From the NCBI RefSeq assembly GCF_006874705.1, contig NZ_CP035382.1, positions 4,464,001-4,528,000 of the forward strand: a DNA stretch of 64,000 bases. Reading direction: 5' to 3'. This DNA comes from Leclercia adecarboxylata (GTDB lineage Bacteria; Pseudomonadota; Gammaproteobacteria; Enterobacterales; Enterobacteriaceae). Below, one piece after another: positions 9,299-18,364 of this stretch. Both the position numbers and the translations under genes were made by a program. The stretch's first letter is position 1, and every line of letters begins with the position of its first letter. The notes beneath the pieces were generated by a model that worked only from the letters and a program-made list of their open reading frames with translations, did not search any database and had not been told where the DNA came from.

Positions 9299-9334
9299 AT
9301 GGCATGAGCCCGGAGAAGCATGGGCTCATGCCAT
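9299..9334. terminator. Perfect 13-bp inverted repeat between tpx and the XylR-like gene
   Basis: ATGGCATGAGCCC and its exact complement are separated by 10 nt, between two convergent genes. The hairpin would form on either transcript. There is no U-tract on either side, so it is either a weak bidirectional terminator or a 3'-end-stabilising stem. Confidence 0.55.
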
Positions 9335-9352
9335 TCATCTGGCAATATAGCT

Positions 9353-10543
9353 CTAAAGCAACCCTGCACAACGCGCCTTTCGATACTCCACCGGCGTACA
9401 TCCCATTTCCCGGCGATAAACAGAATACATGTACTGAAGCGACGTAAAGCCGCTTTGCATAGCCACATCTGAATAACTCAGGTTAGTCTCGCTCAGCAAA
9501 TGTTGAGAGCGTTCAAGCCTGAAGCTCAGTAATTCGTCGTGCAAAGTCTTTCCGAGTGTACGCATAAAGTGCATGTCCAGCGTCGCACGGGAACAGCCCA
9601 CATGCTCTGCGACCTGAGCCGCCTTAATCCCCAGACTGCCGAACTGGCGGATAAAATAGCGTGCACGCAAAATATAGGTATTCATTATAGAGCTATGCCG
9701 GGTAGACGCCTGGGCATTCACCCCCTCGGGTCGCACCACCATATGCCTCTCGCGCAGCGGGGTGCCCGTCAGCTGCCGGTGCAGCATCTTCGCGGCGGTA
9801 CGCCCCATCTGGTGGGTGCCCTGAGCGACCGAGCTAATGGCAATACGGCTGAGGCTACGCAGCAGCGGATCGTCATCAATACCGATAATGGCGACTTCTT
9901 CCGGCACGGCGTAGCCTGCTATAGAACACGCCTGCAGCACCTGCCTGGCCCGGGAGTCAGTCACCGCAATAATGCCAATGGGTTTAGGTAGCCTGTCCAG
10001 CCAGCGTGCTAAATCTTCAAGAATGTTTTGCCACACCAGGGCGTGTGTCGGGATCCCTTCAAAAATCTCCGCCTGGTGTCCGTCCGCCTCCACAAACTGG
10101 CGAAAGGCGCGGGCCCGCTCCACCGCCCAGGGATTCATAATCGTCGACTCGATGGAGTAACAGGCAAATCGCGGCAGTCCCATGTCGATCAAATGCTGAT
10201 AGGCAAGCCTTACCAGTTCAACGTTATCAGAGGCCACATAAGAAAGGGAGCGGATCGCAGGACTGTTCATCTGCCAGGTGCCGCCAATACCGACCACCGG
10301 CATATCCACTTTCGTCAGCAGTGAGGTGAGCATCGGGTCGTCGAAATCAGCGATGACGCCATCCCCCTTCCATTCGAGCAGACTGGCTGGCGAAGAGCGA
10401 AAATCTTCCTCAAGGAGGAAATCCCAGTGGATCCGCGTCGATTTCATGTACTCGCAGATGCCCTCAATAATGCTCCTGCCATAGCGCCCTTTGGCCTTCA
10501 GCATGAGTGCAACCCGAAACATGTCATGTTTTCGCGACGCCAT
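9353..10543 (-). CDS. XylR-like transcriptional regulator (sugar-binding domain plus AraC HTH)
   Basis: The 396-residue protein resembles E. coli XylR in architecture and sequence. Residues about 1-275 form a LacI-type periplasmic-binding-like effector domain, with EGICEY, DGVIADFDD, GIIAVTDSRARQVLQ and IGIDDDPLLRSLSRIAISSVAQG all matching XylR-like motifs. An AraC-type double helix-turn-helix follows at about 295-390 and ends with PVEYRKAR. The start MASRKHD is chosen over an upstream GTG because the family N-terminus begins there, although its ribosome-binding site is weak. It is divergent from the DUF1593 gene and is probably its regulator (inference). It is not the true XylR, since no xyl genes are near. 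Confidence 0.85.
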   Translation of the reverse strand: MASRKHDMFRVALMLKAKGRYGRSIIEGICEYMKSTRIHWDFLLEEDFRSSPASLLEWKGDGVIADFDDPMLTSLLTKVDMPVVGIGGTWQMNSPAIRSLSYVASDNVELVRLAYQHLIDMGLPRFACYSIESTIMNPWAVERARAFRQFVEADGHQAEIFEGIPTHALVWQNILEDLARWLDRLPKPIGIIAVTDSRARQVLQACSIAGYAVPEEVAIIGIDDDPLLRSLSRIAISSVAQGTHQMGRTAAKMLHRQLTGTPLRERHMVVRPEGVNAQASTRHSSIMNTYILRARYFIRQFGSLGIKAAQVAEHVGCSRATLDMHFMRTLGKTLHDELLSFRLERSQHLLSETNLSYSDVAMQSGFTSLQYMYSVYRREMGCTPVEYRKARCAGLL

Positions 10544-10745
10544 GGCGTGATCTCTGAACAGTGAGCGAAACACCACCCTATCACAAGCCGATCGACGGCT
10601 GAACAGGTATTCTTGCAGTTAACTTCATGTAATTAAAAATTAAATGAGCAATTTAGAAAAATCATAAACCGGTTTTGCACCAGACTTATGCCAGGCTGCT
10701 TTTCATCCCTGAAGTGTCATAACTATAAAAACCTCTGGAGGAAAT
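10544..10745. promoter_or_regulatory. Divergent promoter region of the XylR-like regulator and the DUF1593 gene
   Basis: The 200 bp between the two divergent genes is AT-rich. It includes a 10-bp palindrome AAACCGGTTT at 10666-10675, a plausible operator core for a LacI/XylR-type dimer. A GGAGG ribosome-binding site for the DUF1593 gene lies at its right end. Binding by the adjacent regulator is inference. Confidence 0.45.
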
Positions 10746-13493
10746 GTGGCTGCTCTGAAACTGAAAACAAAAGGACGGCGTATTTTTATGTCGCTGGTGA
10801 TGCCCTTAATGGTCGTCGTTTATGATGCGCACGGCCAGGCCAGCGCCGCGGTTGGCTCGTCAGCCAGCATCGTAACGCCCAAACCGCGTGTGATCGTCTC
10901 CACGGATATTGGCGGAACGGATTTCGACGATTATCAGTCGCTTGTTCACCTGCTCATGTATGCGGACGCCATGCAGCTGGAGGGGCTAATCTCTTCGCCC
11001 TGGGGCCCGGTGCGTAATCGCGTGACTGAAATCCTGAAGACAATCGATCGGTACGCACAGGATTACCCGAACCTGAAAACCTGGTCTGCCGATTATCCGA
11101 CTCCGGATTATCTGCGGTCAATTACCCGTCAGGGCGGGATGGACTCTGCGCCTCCCGACGGTTTTAGCCAGCCCACCGATGGCTCGAAGCTCATTATTGA
11201 AGCGGCAAAGCGCCCTGACCCCCGTCCCCTCTGGATCCTGGTCTGGGGAGGAATTGACGATCTGGCGCAAGCCCTGCACGACGACCCGACCATCAAACAG
11301 AAGATTCGCGTCTACTATATCGGCGGACCGAACAAGAAATGGTCTACTTCTGCGTATAATTACATCGTCCGGCATCACCCGGATCTGCACATCATTGAAA
11401 ACAACGCCACCTACCGCGGCTGGTTCACGGGAGGGGATCAACGCAATGGCGTCGATGGTGCCACTTTCGTGGCAAAACATCTGAAAGGCCACGGCGCGCT
11501 TGGCGATTTCTTTAACGCTTATGGCGATGGCCAGCTCAAAATGGGCGATACCCCGTCGGTGGCTTATGTTCTTGGCCCCAACCCTGAAGAACCCACCCAG
11601 GAAAGCAAAGGTGGAGGACGGTTCGTGCGGGCATGGGATCGCCCGATGTACAGTTTTAACGCCACGCCCACCGCTGCCGATGTGGTGGAAACCTACGGTC
11701 TGGTTGAGCTGATCGTTCATCCCGACGGCCGTGCGCCTGCGGGGACTAAGGCAGAGCTGGTAGTACCCACCTCCGCCTCGGCAAGCGATCGCTTCCCTGG
11801 CTTTGCGGCAGCGGATGGAAGCTGGCACTTCCGTTTTGTCTCCAAAGCCTCGCAAACGTGGAAATACACCATTGCGTCAAACTGGCCCAGCCTTGCAGAC
11901 CCGATTGGCGGCAGCTTCACTTCAGTTCCTCCTGCGGCTTCCCGGGCGACGCAGCCCTCCGCCCGCTATCCAAACTGGTGGACAGACAATCCCGATCCCG
12001 CCCTGAGCGAGGACGTGGCCCCCTTTGGCCCTCAGCACGGGATTAAGACCATAAACCAGTGGCGAGCGACCTATCTGGCCGACTTTGCAGCACGTGCCGA
12101 CCGGCTGCTGCCTTCTTCGTCTGCAGCAAAAGAGGCCAAACAACGCCTGTTTGTGTTGACAGACATTGGTGACGATCCGGATGACCAGATGTCAATGGTG
12201 CGTTTGATGACCTACGCCAACCAGATGAACATCGAAGGGCTGGTCGCCACCTCGACAGGCAAAAATAAAGATCAGGTTGAGCCTGAACGCATCGTCGCCA
12301 TCGTTAAGGGCTACGGCCAGGTTCGTGACAACCTGGAGCGTCACGAGCCAGGTTTCCCGTCTGCGGAGGCGCTGCTTAAAACCGTTGCCCAGGGATTACC
12401 CATCCACAATATGGCTGCGGTGGGCGAAGGCAAAGACTCGACGGGATCCGAGCTGCTGATTAAGGCCGTTGATCGCCAGGACGATCGTCCTTTGTGGGTT
12501 GCGGTCTGGGGCGGCCCGAACGTTCTCGCGCAGGCGCTCTGGAAAGTACGTCACACCCGCACAGCGGAGCAACTCGAACAATTTGTTGCCAAACTTCGTG
12601 TCTATGCCATCTCCGATCAGGATGACAGCGGCCCGTGGATACGCAAAGAATTCCCGTCGCTGTTTTATATCGTCTCACCGGGTCAGAACGCCGGAGGCGG
12701 CTTCCACTACGCAACCTGGATAGGTATTGGCGGCGACTATTTTCATGGTCGTTTTGCCGGAGCCGATTATCAGTTGGTGACCAACGAATGGCTGGATAAA
12801 AACGTGCGCAGCAAAGGGCCGTTAGGCGCAGAATATCCGCGCTGGAAGTTTATGATGGAGGGCGACACGCCTTCATTTTTAAACCTCATCAATAATGGCT
12901 TATCGGATCCTGAGCATCCGGAGTGGGGTGGCTGGGGTGGTCGCTACGAGCTTTACACGCCACATAAAGAGAGATGGTTTATGGCGCAGGAGACACGCCC
13001 GATCTGGACCAATACGCAGGATGAAGTGCTGGGGTTTGATAACCGCTGGCATACCACCAACCATGCGACAATCTGGCGCTGGCGCGGCGCGTATCAAAAT
13101 GATTTTGCCGCCCGAATGGACTGGACCGTTAAGCCCTACAGTGAGGCGAATCACCCGCCGGTGCCGAAGCTCGATCATCCTGCCACCCTAACGGTGAAAA
13201 AAGGCGAACGCGTGCAACTCAGCGCGGTAGGTTCAAGCGATCCCGACGGGGATGCCCTCTCATATGAGTGGTTTGCCTACGCAGAGGCAGGAACGCGGGT
13301 GCTGTCGAACGCGGCAACCGGCATTATGTTAGACATTAAAAATGCCGACCAGCCGAAAGCCTGGTTCGATGTGACCGACGCCCGGGTGATGCCACCGGGA
13401 ACCGGTACGATGCATATCATTCTGGCGGTCACCGATCATGGTACGCCGCGCTTAACCCGCTACAAGCGAGTGATTGTTAACGTTGAGCCATAA
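10746..13493 (+). CDS. Exported protein with two tandem DUF1593 (nucleoside-hydrolase-like, Sde182-type) units
   Basis: This is a 915-residue protein with a GTG start 4 nt after GGAGG. A signal-peptide-like N-terminus (Lys/Arg-rich, then hydrophobic, about residues 1-35) precedes two homologous halves. Each half opens with a nucleoside-hydrolase-like aspartate motif: TDIGGTDFDD at about 53-62 and TDIGDDPDD at about 473. Each then has an LLIKAVDRQDDRPLW/LIIEAAKRPDPRPLW-type block and a WGG-rich strand, and ends near a DFAAR-containing helix. The C-terminus (about 805-915) is a PKD/Ig-like domain with SSDPDGDALSYEW. DUF1593 proteins normally carry one unit of about 450-500 residues. Glycan or nucleoside-linked hydrolysis is suggested by the fold, but the substrate is unknown. 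The gene sits with a XylR-like regulator in an insertion between tpx and tyrR. Confidence 0.8.
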   Translation: MAALKLKTKGRRIFMSLVMPLMVVVYDAHGQASAAVGSSASIVTPKPRVIVSTDIGGTDFDDYQSLVHLLMYADAMQLEGLISSPWGPVRNRVTEILKTIDRYAQDYPNLKTWSADYPTPDYLRSITRQGGMDSAPPDGFSQPTDGSKLIIEAAKRPDPRPLWILVWGGIDDLAQALHDDPTIKQKIRVYYIGGPNKKWSTSAYNYIVRHHPDLHIIENNATYRGWFTGGDQRNGVDGATFVAKHLKGHGALGDFFNAYGDGQLKMGDTPSVAYVLGPNPEEPTQESKGGGRFVRAWDRPMYSFNATPTAADVVETYGLVELIVHPDGRAPAGTKAELVVPTSASASDRFPGFAAADGSWHFRFVSKASQTWKYTIASNWPSLADPIGGSFTSVPPAASRATQPSARYPNWWTDNPDPALSEDVAPFGPQHGIKTINQWRATYLADFAARADRLLPSSSAAKEAKQRLFVLTDIGDDPDDQMSMVRLMTYANQMNIEGLVATSTGKNKDQVEPERIVAIVKGYGQVRDNLERHEPGFPSAEALLKTVAQGLPIHNMAAVGEGKDSTGSELLIKAVDRQDDRPLWVAVWGGPNVLAQALWKVRHTRTAEQLEQFVAKLRVYAISDQDDSGPWIRKEFPSLFYIVSPGQNAGGGFHYATWIGIGGDYFHGRFAGADYQLVTNEWLDKNVRSKGPLGAEYPRWKFMMEGDTPSFLNLINNGLSDPEHPEWGGWGGRYELYTPHKERWFMAQETRPIWTNTQDEVLGFDNRWHTTNHATIWRWRGAYQNDFAARMDWTVKPYSEANHPPVPKLDHPATLTVKKGERVQLSAVGSSDPDGDALSYEWFAYAEAGTRVLSNAATGIMLDIKNADQPKAWFDVTDARVMPPGTGTMHIILAVTDHGTPRLTRYKRVIVNVEP

Positions 13494-13500
13494 ATACCCG

Positions 13501-13525
13501 CGTGGCAGGCATTATGCCTGCCACG
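13501..13525. terminator. Hairpin between the DUF1593 gene and tyrR
   Basis: A perfect 11-bp stem (CGTGGCAGGCA and its complement) with a 3-nt loop starts 8 bp after the DUF1593 stop and lies before the convergent tyrR stop. It lacks a U-run on either strand, so it is probably a bidirectional 3'-end structure of moderate strength. Confidence 0.6.
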
Positions 13526-13546
13526 TCAGTTCGGTTCAGAGGCAGA

Positions 13547-15088
13547 TTACTCGTCACCTTTCTTCTGGCTCAGACCGTACTCGCGCAACTTATTGGCGAT
13601 GGCGGTATGAGAAACGCCCAGCCGTTTCGCCAGCTTACGCGTGCTGGGATAGTTACGATAGAGCTGCGTCAGGACCGAGCGTTCAAAGCGGCTGGTAATG
13701 TCATCCAGCGACCCTTCCATCGCCTCTTCGCCCACCGCCACCGTACCGGCGTCGTAATCGGGCAGTAAAATATCCTGCGGCCGCAGCTCATAGCCTTCAA
13801 GCTGGGTCAGCGCCCGATAGATCGCATTTTTCAGCTGGCGGATATTCCCCGGCCAACCGTAACGGGTAAGCACCGTATTGAGATCGGCCGAAAACTTCGG
13901 TCGAGGAATGCCCTGCTCATCGGCAAAGCGCGCCACAAAGAGTTCGGTCAGCGGCATGATGTCCTGCGGACAATCGCGCAGCGGCGGGATATTCAGCGTC
14001 AGCACGTTGAGACGATAATAGAGATCTTCGCGGAAGACGCCCTTCTGCACCAGCTCTACCAGGTTCTTCTGGGTAGCGCAGATCACGCGTACATCCACAT
14101 GCACCTCATGATCTTCACCCACGCGACGGAAAGTGCCGTCGTTAAGGAAACGCAGCAGCTTGGCCTGCATCCGCGGCGACATTTCGCCAATCTCATCCAG
14201 CAGCACCGAGCCGCCGTTGGCCTGCTCAAAGAAGCCTTTTTTGCCTTCCGGGGCGTGACCGAACAGCTCGCTTTCGACGGCATCCTCCGGGATAGAGGCG
14301 CAGTTCAGCGCCAGGTAAGGTTTAGCCGCGCGCGGCCCCGCCTGATGTACCGCATGGGCCAGCAGATCTTTGCCGGTTCCGGTATCACCGGTGATAAGCA
14401 AAGGTGCCGCCAGATTGGCCAGCTTGCGGGCCTGCTCTACCACGTGACGCATTTTCGGGCTGACGGCAATAATCTGGCTGAAAGCGCCGACATCCTGACT
14501 CGACAGGTTTTGCAGCTGACGTCCCATGCGCACGGTGGAGCGCAGCATAATCACCGAGCCGGTCAGGGTGCGGTCGTCGTTATCGCCCTGCAGGTAAACC
14601 GGGGTGATCTCCATCAGGAAATTCTGCCCGTTGATGATCACATGCTCGCTGTGGGTTGACCGCGGATTGCTCTCCAGCCAGCGCTGGAAGTTGAAACCGG
14701 GGATCAGCTGGGCGGCATTGTGACTGCTCAGCTTGTCCTGCTCCTGGGCAAACAGCTGACAGCTCGCCAGGTTGGCCCGGTCAATTTTACCTTTCAGATC
14801 CAGAGATAAGAACGGCTCAGGCATCGCTTCCAGCAGCGCGCTCAGGGCCAGATGCTCGCGCTCGGAGGGCATCCAGGGCACGGTGCGCACGTCCGTAACG
14901 CCAGCGATACGGCGGATTTCAGCCATTAAGCTGCTGAATGTATCGAATGCAATTTCGGCAAAGTTCAGGTAAATCTTCCCGATAGGGTCGATCTCAATGC
15001 CGCGCAGATCAATGCTACGTAAAACAAGGAGATCGAGTAACTCGCGAGTCAGGCCGAGACGGTCCTTACAAAACACTTCCAGACGCAT
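13547..15088 (-). CDS. tyrR: Aromatic amino acid regulator TyrR
   Basis: TyrR represses or activates aromatic amino acid biosynthesis and transport genes in response to Tyr, Phe and Trp. The 513-residue protein equals E. coli TyrR in length. It has an ACT domain (about 1-75), a PAS domain (about 80-190), a sigma-54-type AAA+ domain with Walker A GDTGTGKDLLAHAV, and a C-terminal helix-turn-helix with TRKLAKRLGVSHTAIANKL. The GAFTGA loop needed to activate sigma-54 is not present, as expected for TyrR, which works with sigma-70. A TyrR box upstream suggests autoregulation. Confidence 0.97.
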   Translation of the reverse strand: MRLEVFCKDRLGLTRELLDLLVLRSIDLRGIEIDPIGKIYLNFAEIAFDTFSSLMAEIRRIAGVTDVRTVPWMPSEREHLALSALLEAMPEPFLSLDLKGKIDRANLASCQLFAQEQDKLSSHNAAQLIPGFNFQRWLESNPRSTHSEHVIINGQNFLMEITPVYLQGDNDDRTLTGSVIMLRSTVRMGRQLQNLSSQDVGAFSQIIAVSPKMRHVVEQARKLANLAAPLLITGDTGTGKDLLAHAVHQAGPRAAKPYLALNCASIPEDAVESELFGHAPEGKKGFFEQANGGSVLLDEIGEMSPRMQAKLLRFLNDGTFRRVGEDHEVHVDVRVICATQKNLVELVQKGVFREDLYYRLNVLTLNIPPLRDCPQDIMPLTELFVARFADEQGIPRPKFSADLNTVLTRYGWPGNIRQLKNAIYRALTQLEGYELRPQDILLPDYDAGTVAVGEEAMEGSLDDITSRFERSVLTQLYRNYPSTRKLAKRLGVSHTAIANKLREYGLSQKKGDE

Positions 15089-15156
15089 GGGAAAATCACT
15101 CTATAAGCCAGTAACCCTGAAATGATAAGCCAGATATCGGCGATCGGGAAGAAGGC

Positions 15157-15174
15157 TGTCAACAAATATTGACA
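15157..15174. promoter_or_regulatory. TyrR box upstream of tyrR (autoregulation)
   Basis: TGTCAA-N6-TTGACA is perfectly symmetrical and extends to 10-bp arms (15153-15178). It matches the TyrR box consensus TGTAAA-N6-TTTACA at five of six positions per half. It lies 69 bp upstream of the tyrR start. E. coli tyrR is known to be autorepressed through a similar box. Confidence 0.75.
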
Positions 15175-15216
15175 GCCTGTGAAGCGAGTGGCGGAATTAT
15201 GTGCGAGAAGGAAGAG

Positions 15217-16266
15217 CTACTGCGGTTTTTTGTTGAGCGTTTCTTTCAGCTGGCCGATTAATTCCCGGCGGAAATCGCCCAGCCGTGGTTTATCGTCCGC
15301 TGTCCACGGCAGAGGACGGCACAGCTCCATCGCTTTGATTCCCAGCCGTGCGGTCAGCAGTCCGGCACCAATCCCCTGGGCTGCGCGGGCCGACAGACGT
15401 GCGGCCAGATCCTGTGACATCCAGTCCATTCCCACCTCGCGCACCACCTCGCTGGCGCCGGCGAAGGCCATATTAAGCAGCACCAGGCGGAACAGACGCA
15501 GGCGGCTGTAATAGCCCAGCTCAATGCCGTACAGGGTGGCGATGCGGTTAATCAGACGCAGGTTGCGCCAGGCGATAAAGGCCATATCCACCAGCGCCAG
15601 CGGGCTGACGGCGATCATCAGGGTCGACTCTGCCGCCGAGCGGCTGATCTCCCGCCGCGCCTGACTGTCGAGCACCGGCTGGACCAGATGGGCATACAGC
15701 GAGACCACCTCCCGGTCGTTCTGGGTTTCATGGATCGCGGCATACCAGCGCTGCAGCGCCGGATGCGACTGATCGAGCCCGGCCTGCTTCGCCAGTTTTT
15801 CGCAAAACGCCCGTCCGTTGCCGGTGCCGTGGCTGTGGAGCAGATCCCGGGCTTCGTCACGCTCGTGCGCGCGCTGGCGCAGTCGCCACAAGCGTCGCCA
15901 TTCGGTAGCGACAGAACCCACGCCCGCCCCGACGATCAGCGCCCCGGCCGCACAGCCGCCCAACGCCACCCAGTCCTGGGTCTGCCAGGCATTGATCGCC
16001 CACTGCACGCCCTGCCCCACCACCGTGACGCCGGTCAGCAGCAATCCGGCGCTGACCATTTTACGCCACAGGCTGCGTTTGGGCCGCAGGGCAGCCTCCA
16101 CCACGGCCTCGGCCTGCCCCTCTTCGGCGGGGAGCATATCGGTTACCACCGGGGCAAACTGTTCTGCCTGAGTCGTATCAAAAGTCTGCGCCGCCTTAAA
16201 GGCCTCATGCTGTTCCTGCTCCAGCGTACCGTTAAAATCCATGCGCGGTTTTAAGGGTTCGGTCAT
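15217..16266 (-). CDS. ycjF: DUF697-family inner-membrane protein YcjF (UPF0283)
   Basis: The 349-residue protein is collinear with E. coli YcjF (353). It has an acidic, disordered N-terminus (about 1-65), two transmembrane helices at about 70-92 and 100-120, an [20 protein letters not shown] amphipathic segment, and a C-terminal DUF697 domain. The function is not established; in E. coli it belongs to the PspF-controlled regulon and is co-transcribed with ycjX. Its start overlaps the ycjX stop by 4 bp here as well. The gene is followed by tyrR on the same strand. Confidence 0.93.
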   Translation of the reverse strand: MTEPLKPRMDFNGTLEQEQHEAFKAAQTFDTTQAEQFAPVVTDMLPAEEGQAEAVVEAALRPKRSLWRKMVSAGLLLTGVTVVGQGVQWAINAWQTQDWVALGGCAAGALIVGAGVGSVATEWRRLWRLRQRAHERDEARDLLHSHGTGNGRAFCEKLAKQAGLDQSHPALQRWYAAIHETQNDREVVSLYAHLVQPVLDSQARREISRSAAESTLMIAVSPLALVDMAFIAWRNLRLINRIATLYGIELGYYSRLRLFRLVLLNMAFAGASEVVREVGMDWMSQDLAARLSARAAQGIGAGLLTARLGIKAMELCRPLPWTADDKPRLGDFRRELIGQLKETLNKKPQ

Positions 16267-17660
16267 CGCAATTTATCTCCAATTAAAAACTCCAGCGCGG
16301 CATCGAGGCGAATGTGCGGCAGCGGCTGGTCAACATTCATTGTCTGCGGACGGAAAGCTTCGAACTGGAAGCCCTGCTTTTGCCAGAACGCCTGGCCGGG
16401 CAGCCGGGCGGGCACCTCGCCGGGATAGACCGTCAGCGGAGAGCCATCGCTCAGTCGATGGCCGCGCAGCGCCGGGATTTTATCGCCATTGACGTCTATC
16501 AAGCCGCTCTGGGTAGCCTGCACCGATGCCAGCCCCAGACAGTCCATGCTGATGCCTTCAAACGCCGCGTTCTGCCAGGCATCCTGAACCAGCTGTTGCA
16601 GGAGCGACACCATATTGGCGTGCTGATCCACCGTGACGTGATCCGCCTTGGTCGCGGCAAAGAGCAGTTTATCGATCACCGGGGAGAACAGACGGCGGAA
16701 CAGCGTGCGCTGCCCGTAGTGGAAGCTCTGCATCAATTGGGTAAGCGCGAGACGCATGTCGTTGAAGGCCTGCGGCCCGCTGTTGAGCGGCTGCAGGCAA
16801 TCCACCAGCACGATCTGGCGGTCGAAGCGTAAAAAGTGGTTGGTGTAAAACCCCTTCACCACTTTTTCGCAGTAGTAGTTGAAACGCTCGCGCAGCATCC
16901 CGGCGTTGGTGTATTTATCCGCCTGGGCCAACTTCGATTCCCCAAAGGCATCCACGTCCGGCCAGGGGAAGAATTGCAGCGCCGGGGCGCCCGCCATATC
17001 CCCTGGCAGCACAAAGCGGCCCGGCTGGATAAAGTGCAGCCCCTCTTTTTTGCATTGATGCAGATAATCGGTCCAGGCCTCCGAGATGGCTGCCAGCCGG
17101 TTTTCGTCGGCGGGTGCCAGCGGATCCAGCCCCTCGCACAGCGTGCGCCAGTGGGCTGACCACTCTGCGCGCTGCCCCTGCAGCAGGCCGGTCATCTGCC
17201 GCGACCAGCTGAGGTAATCCTGAGTCAGCATCGGCAGATCGAGCAGCCATTCGCCAGGATAATCGACGATCTCCAGATAGAGGGTGGAAGTCTCTTTAAA
17301 GTGGCGCAGCAGCGAATCGTTGGAGCGATAGCGCAGCGCCAGGCGGATCTCGCTCACCCCGCGGGTCGGCGTCGGCCAGGTGGGCGGCGAGCCATACAGC
17401 TGGGCCAGCCCTTCATCGTAAGTAAAACGAGGAATGCCAAAATCGCGCTGCGGCACGCGCTTCACACCAAGCAGGCGCTCTTCGCGCACGGTGCTCAGCA
17501 GGGGTAAACGCGCCCCGGCATGCAGATTAAGCAGTTGGTTGACCATTGCCGTGATAAAGGCGGTTTTGCCGCTGCGGCTCAGTCCGGTGACCGCCAGGCG
17601 CAAATGACGGTCAACCCCACGATTAACCAGAGAATTGAGTTCATTTTTAAGTCGCTTCAT
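16263..17660 (-). CDS. ycjX: YcjX family GTP-binding protein
   Basis: YcjX is a Psp-regulon protein with a Ras-like GTPase fold (DUF463), linked to envelope stress. The 465-residue product is the same length as E. coli YcjX. It shows a P-loop ([11 protein letters not shown], about residues 27-37), a switch/DxxG-like VDYPGEW, and an ATKADHVT base-recognition motif. The start MKRLKNEL is chosen because AGG lies 6 nt upstream; an ATG two codons earlier is possible. It is directly downstream of pspD after a terminator hairpin, so the pspE, ycjM-W and ompG genes that separate them in E. coli are absent. Confidence 0.94.
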   Translation of the reverse strand: MKRLKNELNSLVNRGVDRHLRLAVTGLSRSGKTAFITAMVNQLLNLHAGARLPLLSTVREERLLGVKRVPQRDFGIPRFTYDEGLAQLYGSPPTWPTPTRGVSEIRLALRYRSNDSLLRHFKETSTLYLEIVDYPGEWLLDLPMLTQDYLSWSRQMTGLLQGQRAEWSAHWRTLCEGLDPLAPADENRLAAISEAWTDYLHQCKKEGLHFIQPGRFVLPGDMAGAPALQFFPWPDVDAFGESKLAQADKYTNAGMLRERFNYYCEKVVKGFYTNHFLRFDRQIVLVDCLQPLNSGPQAFNDMRLALTQLMQSFHYGQRTLFRRLFSPVIDKLLFAATKADHVTVDQHANMVSLLQQLVQDAWQNAAFEGISMDCLGLASVQATQSGLIDVNGDKIPALRGHRLSDGSPLTVYPGEVPARLPGQAFWQKQGFQFEAFRPQTMNVDQPLPHIRLDAALEFLIGDKLR

Positions 17661-17736
17661 CGCCATCCTGTTCTGCCTGAAGGAATTATTGTTCTGAGAA
17701 ATATGACATGGGGACAAGGAGAAGGGAATAAAAGTG

Positions 17737-17770
17737 CCGCAACGGCACGTCCAGCGCTGTGCCGTTGCGG
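17737..17770 (-). terminator. Terminator hairpin of the psp operon
   Basis: A perfect 12-bp stem (CCGCAACGGCAC and its complement) with a 10-nt loop starts 1 bp after the pspD stop. On the minus strand it is followed by a short T-rich tail (CACTTTTATT). It may be leaky, allowing read-through into ycjXF. Confidence 0.75.
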
Positions 17771-17771
17771 T

Positions 17772-17990
17772 CTATTTCAGTTTACCGGAAAGACGGTTGG
17801 CGAGCTTTTTCAGCATCGGTTCCAGCGCCACCGCAAGCAGCATGCGGACGGGTTTGCGGGCGACAGATTTGATCGCCCACCCCGCCACGCCCGCCGGGCC
17901 GTACCGCAGTGCGGTCAGTAAAACCAGCTTTCCTGCAAATTTCAGGCCCGGCTTAACCTGCTGCCCGGCACGTTGCCAGCGTTGATTCAT
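17772..17990 (-). CDS. pspD: Phage shock protein D
   Basis: PspD is a small protein of unknown function that is peripheral to the inner membrane and is the last gene of the core psp operon. The 72-residue product matches E. coli PspD (73) with the conserved central stretch [20 protein letters not shown], a hydrophobic glycine-rich segment, and a basic C-terminus. It lies 14 bp after pspC and is followed directly by a terminator. The identification is clear from length, sequence and operon position. Confidence 0.93.
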   Translation of the reverse strand: MNQRWQRAGQQVKPGLKFAGKLVLLTALRYGPAGVAGWAIKSVARKPVRMLLAVALEPMLKKLANRLSGKLK

Positions 17991-18004
17991 ATCAGGTCTC
18001 TCAG

Positions 18005-18364
18005 TTAAAGCTGACGAAAACGGCTTCGCAGCGAGAAGGTATCAGAGGTGACATACCGCTCCATCTCACGCAGGCGTTGTTCACCTGCCGACAGTTGGGC
18101 ATCCACCGCGTCCAGCAGTTCACTGCTGGTGGGGGCATTTTCATCGCCCATCGCGCTGTCCGGCATCGGATCCAGCACAAAGGATAAAATGATGTAGGCC
18201 ACCAGGGTAATAAACGCCAGGCCAAAGAAGATGGAGAGCACCGTTACCACGCGCACCAGCTTCACCGGCACGTCGAGGTAGTGAGCCAGCCCGGCGCAGA
18301 CGCCGCGCACCATCCCCTGCTGGGGGATACGCCACAATTTTTTGTTCAGGTTCAGTCCAGCCAT
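18005..18364 (-). CDS. pspC: Phage shock protein C, membrane sensor/toxin-like PspC
   Basis: PspC is an inner-membrane protein that, with PspB, senses envelope damage and releases PspF by recruiting PspA. The 119-residue protein has the N-terminal PspC domain ([21 protein letters not shown], about residues 10-30). A transmembrane helix lies at about 40-68 ([20 protein letters not shown]), and a cytoplasmic or periplasmic coiled tail ends near the C-terminus. The ATG overlaps the pspB stop by 1 base. E. coli PspC is also 119 residues. Confidence 0.96.
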   Translation of the reverse strand: MAGLNLNKKLWRIPQQGMVRGVCAGLAHYLDVPVKLVRVVTVLSIFFGLAFITLVAYIILSFVLDPMPDSAMGDENAPTSSELLDAVDAQLSAGEQRLREMERYVTSDTFSLRSRFRQL

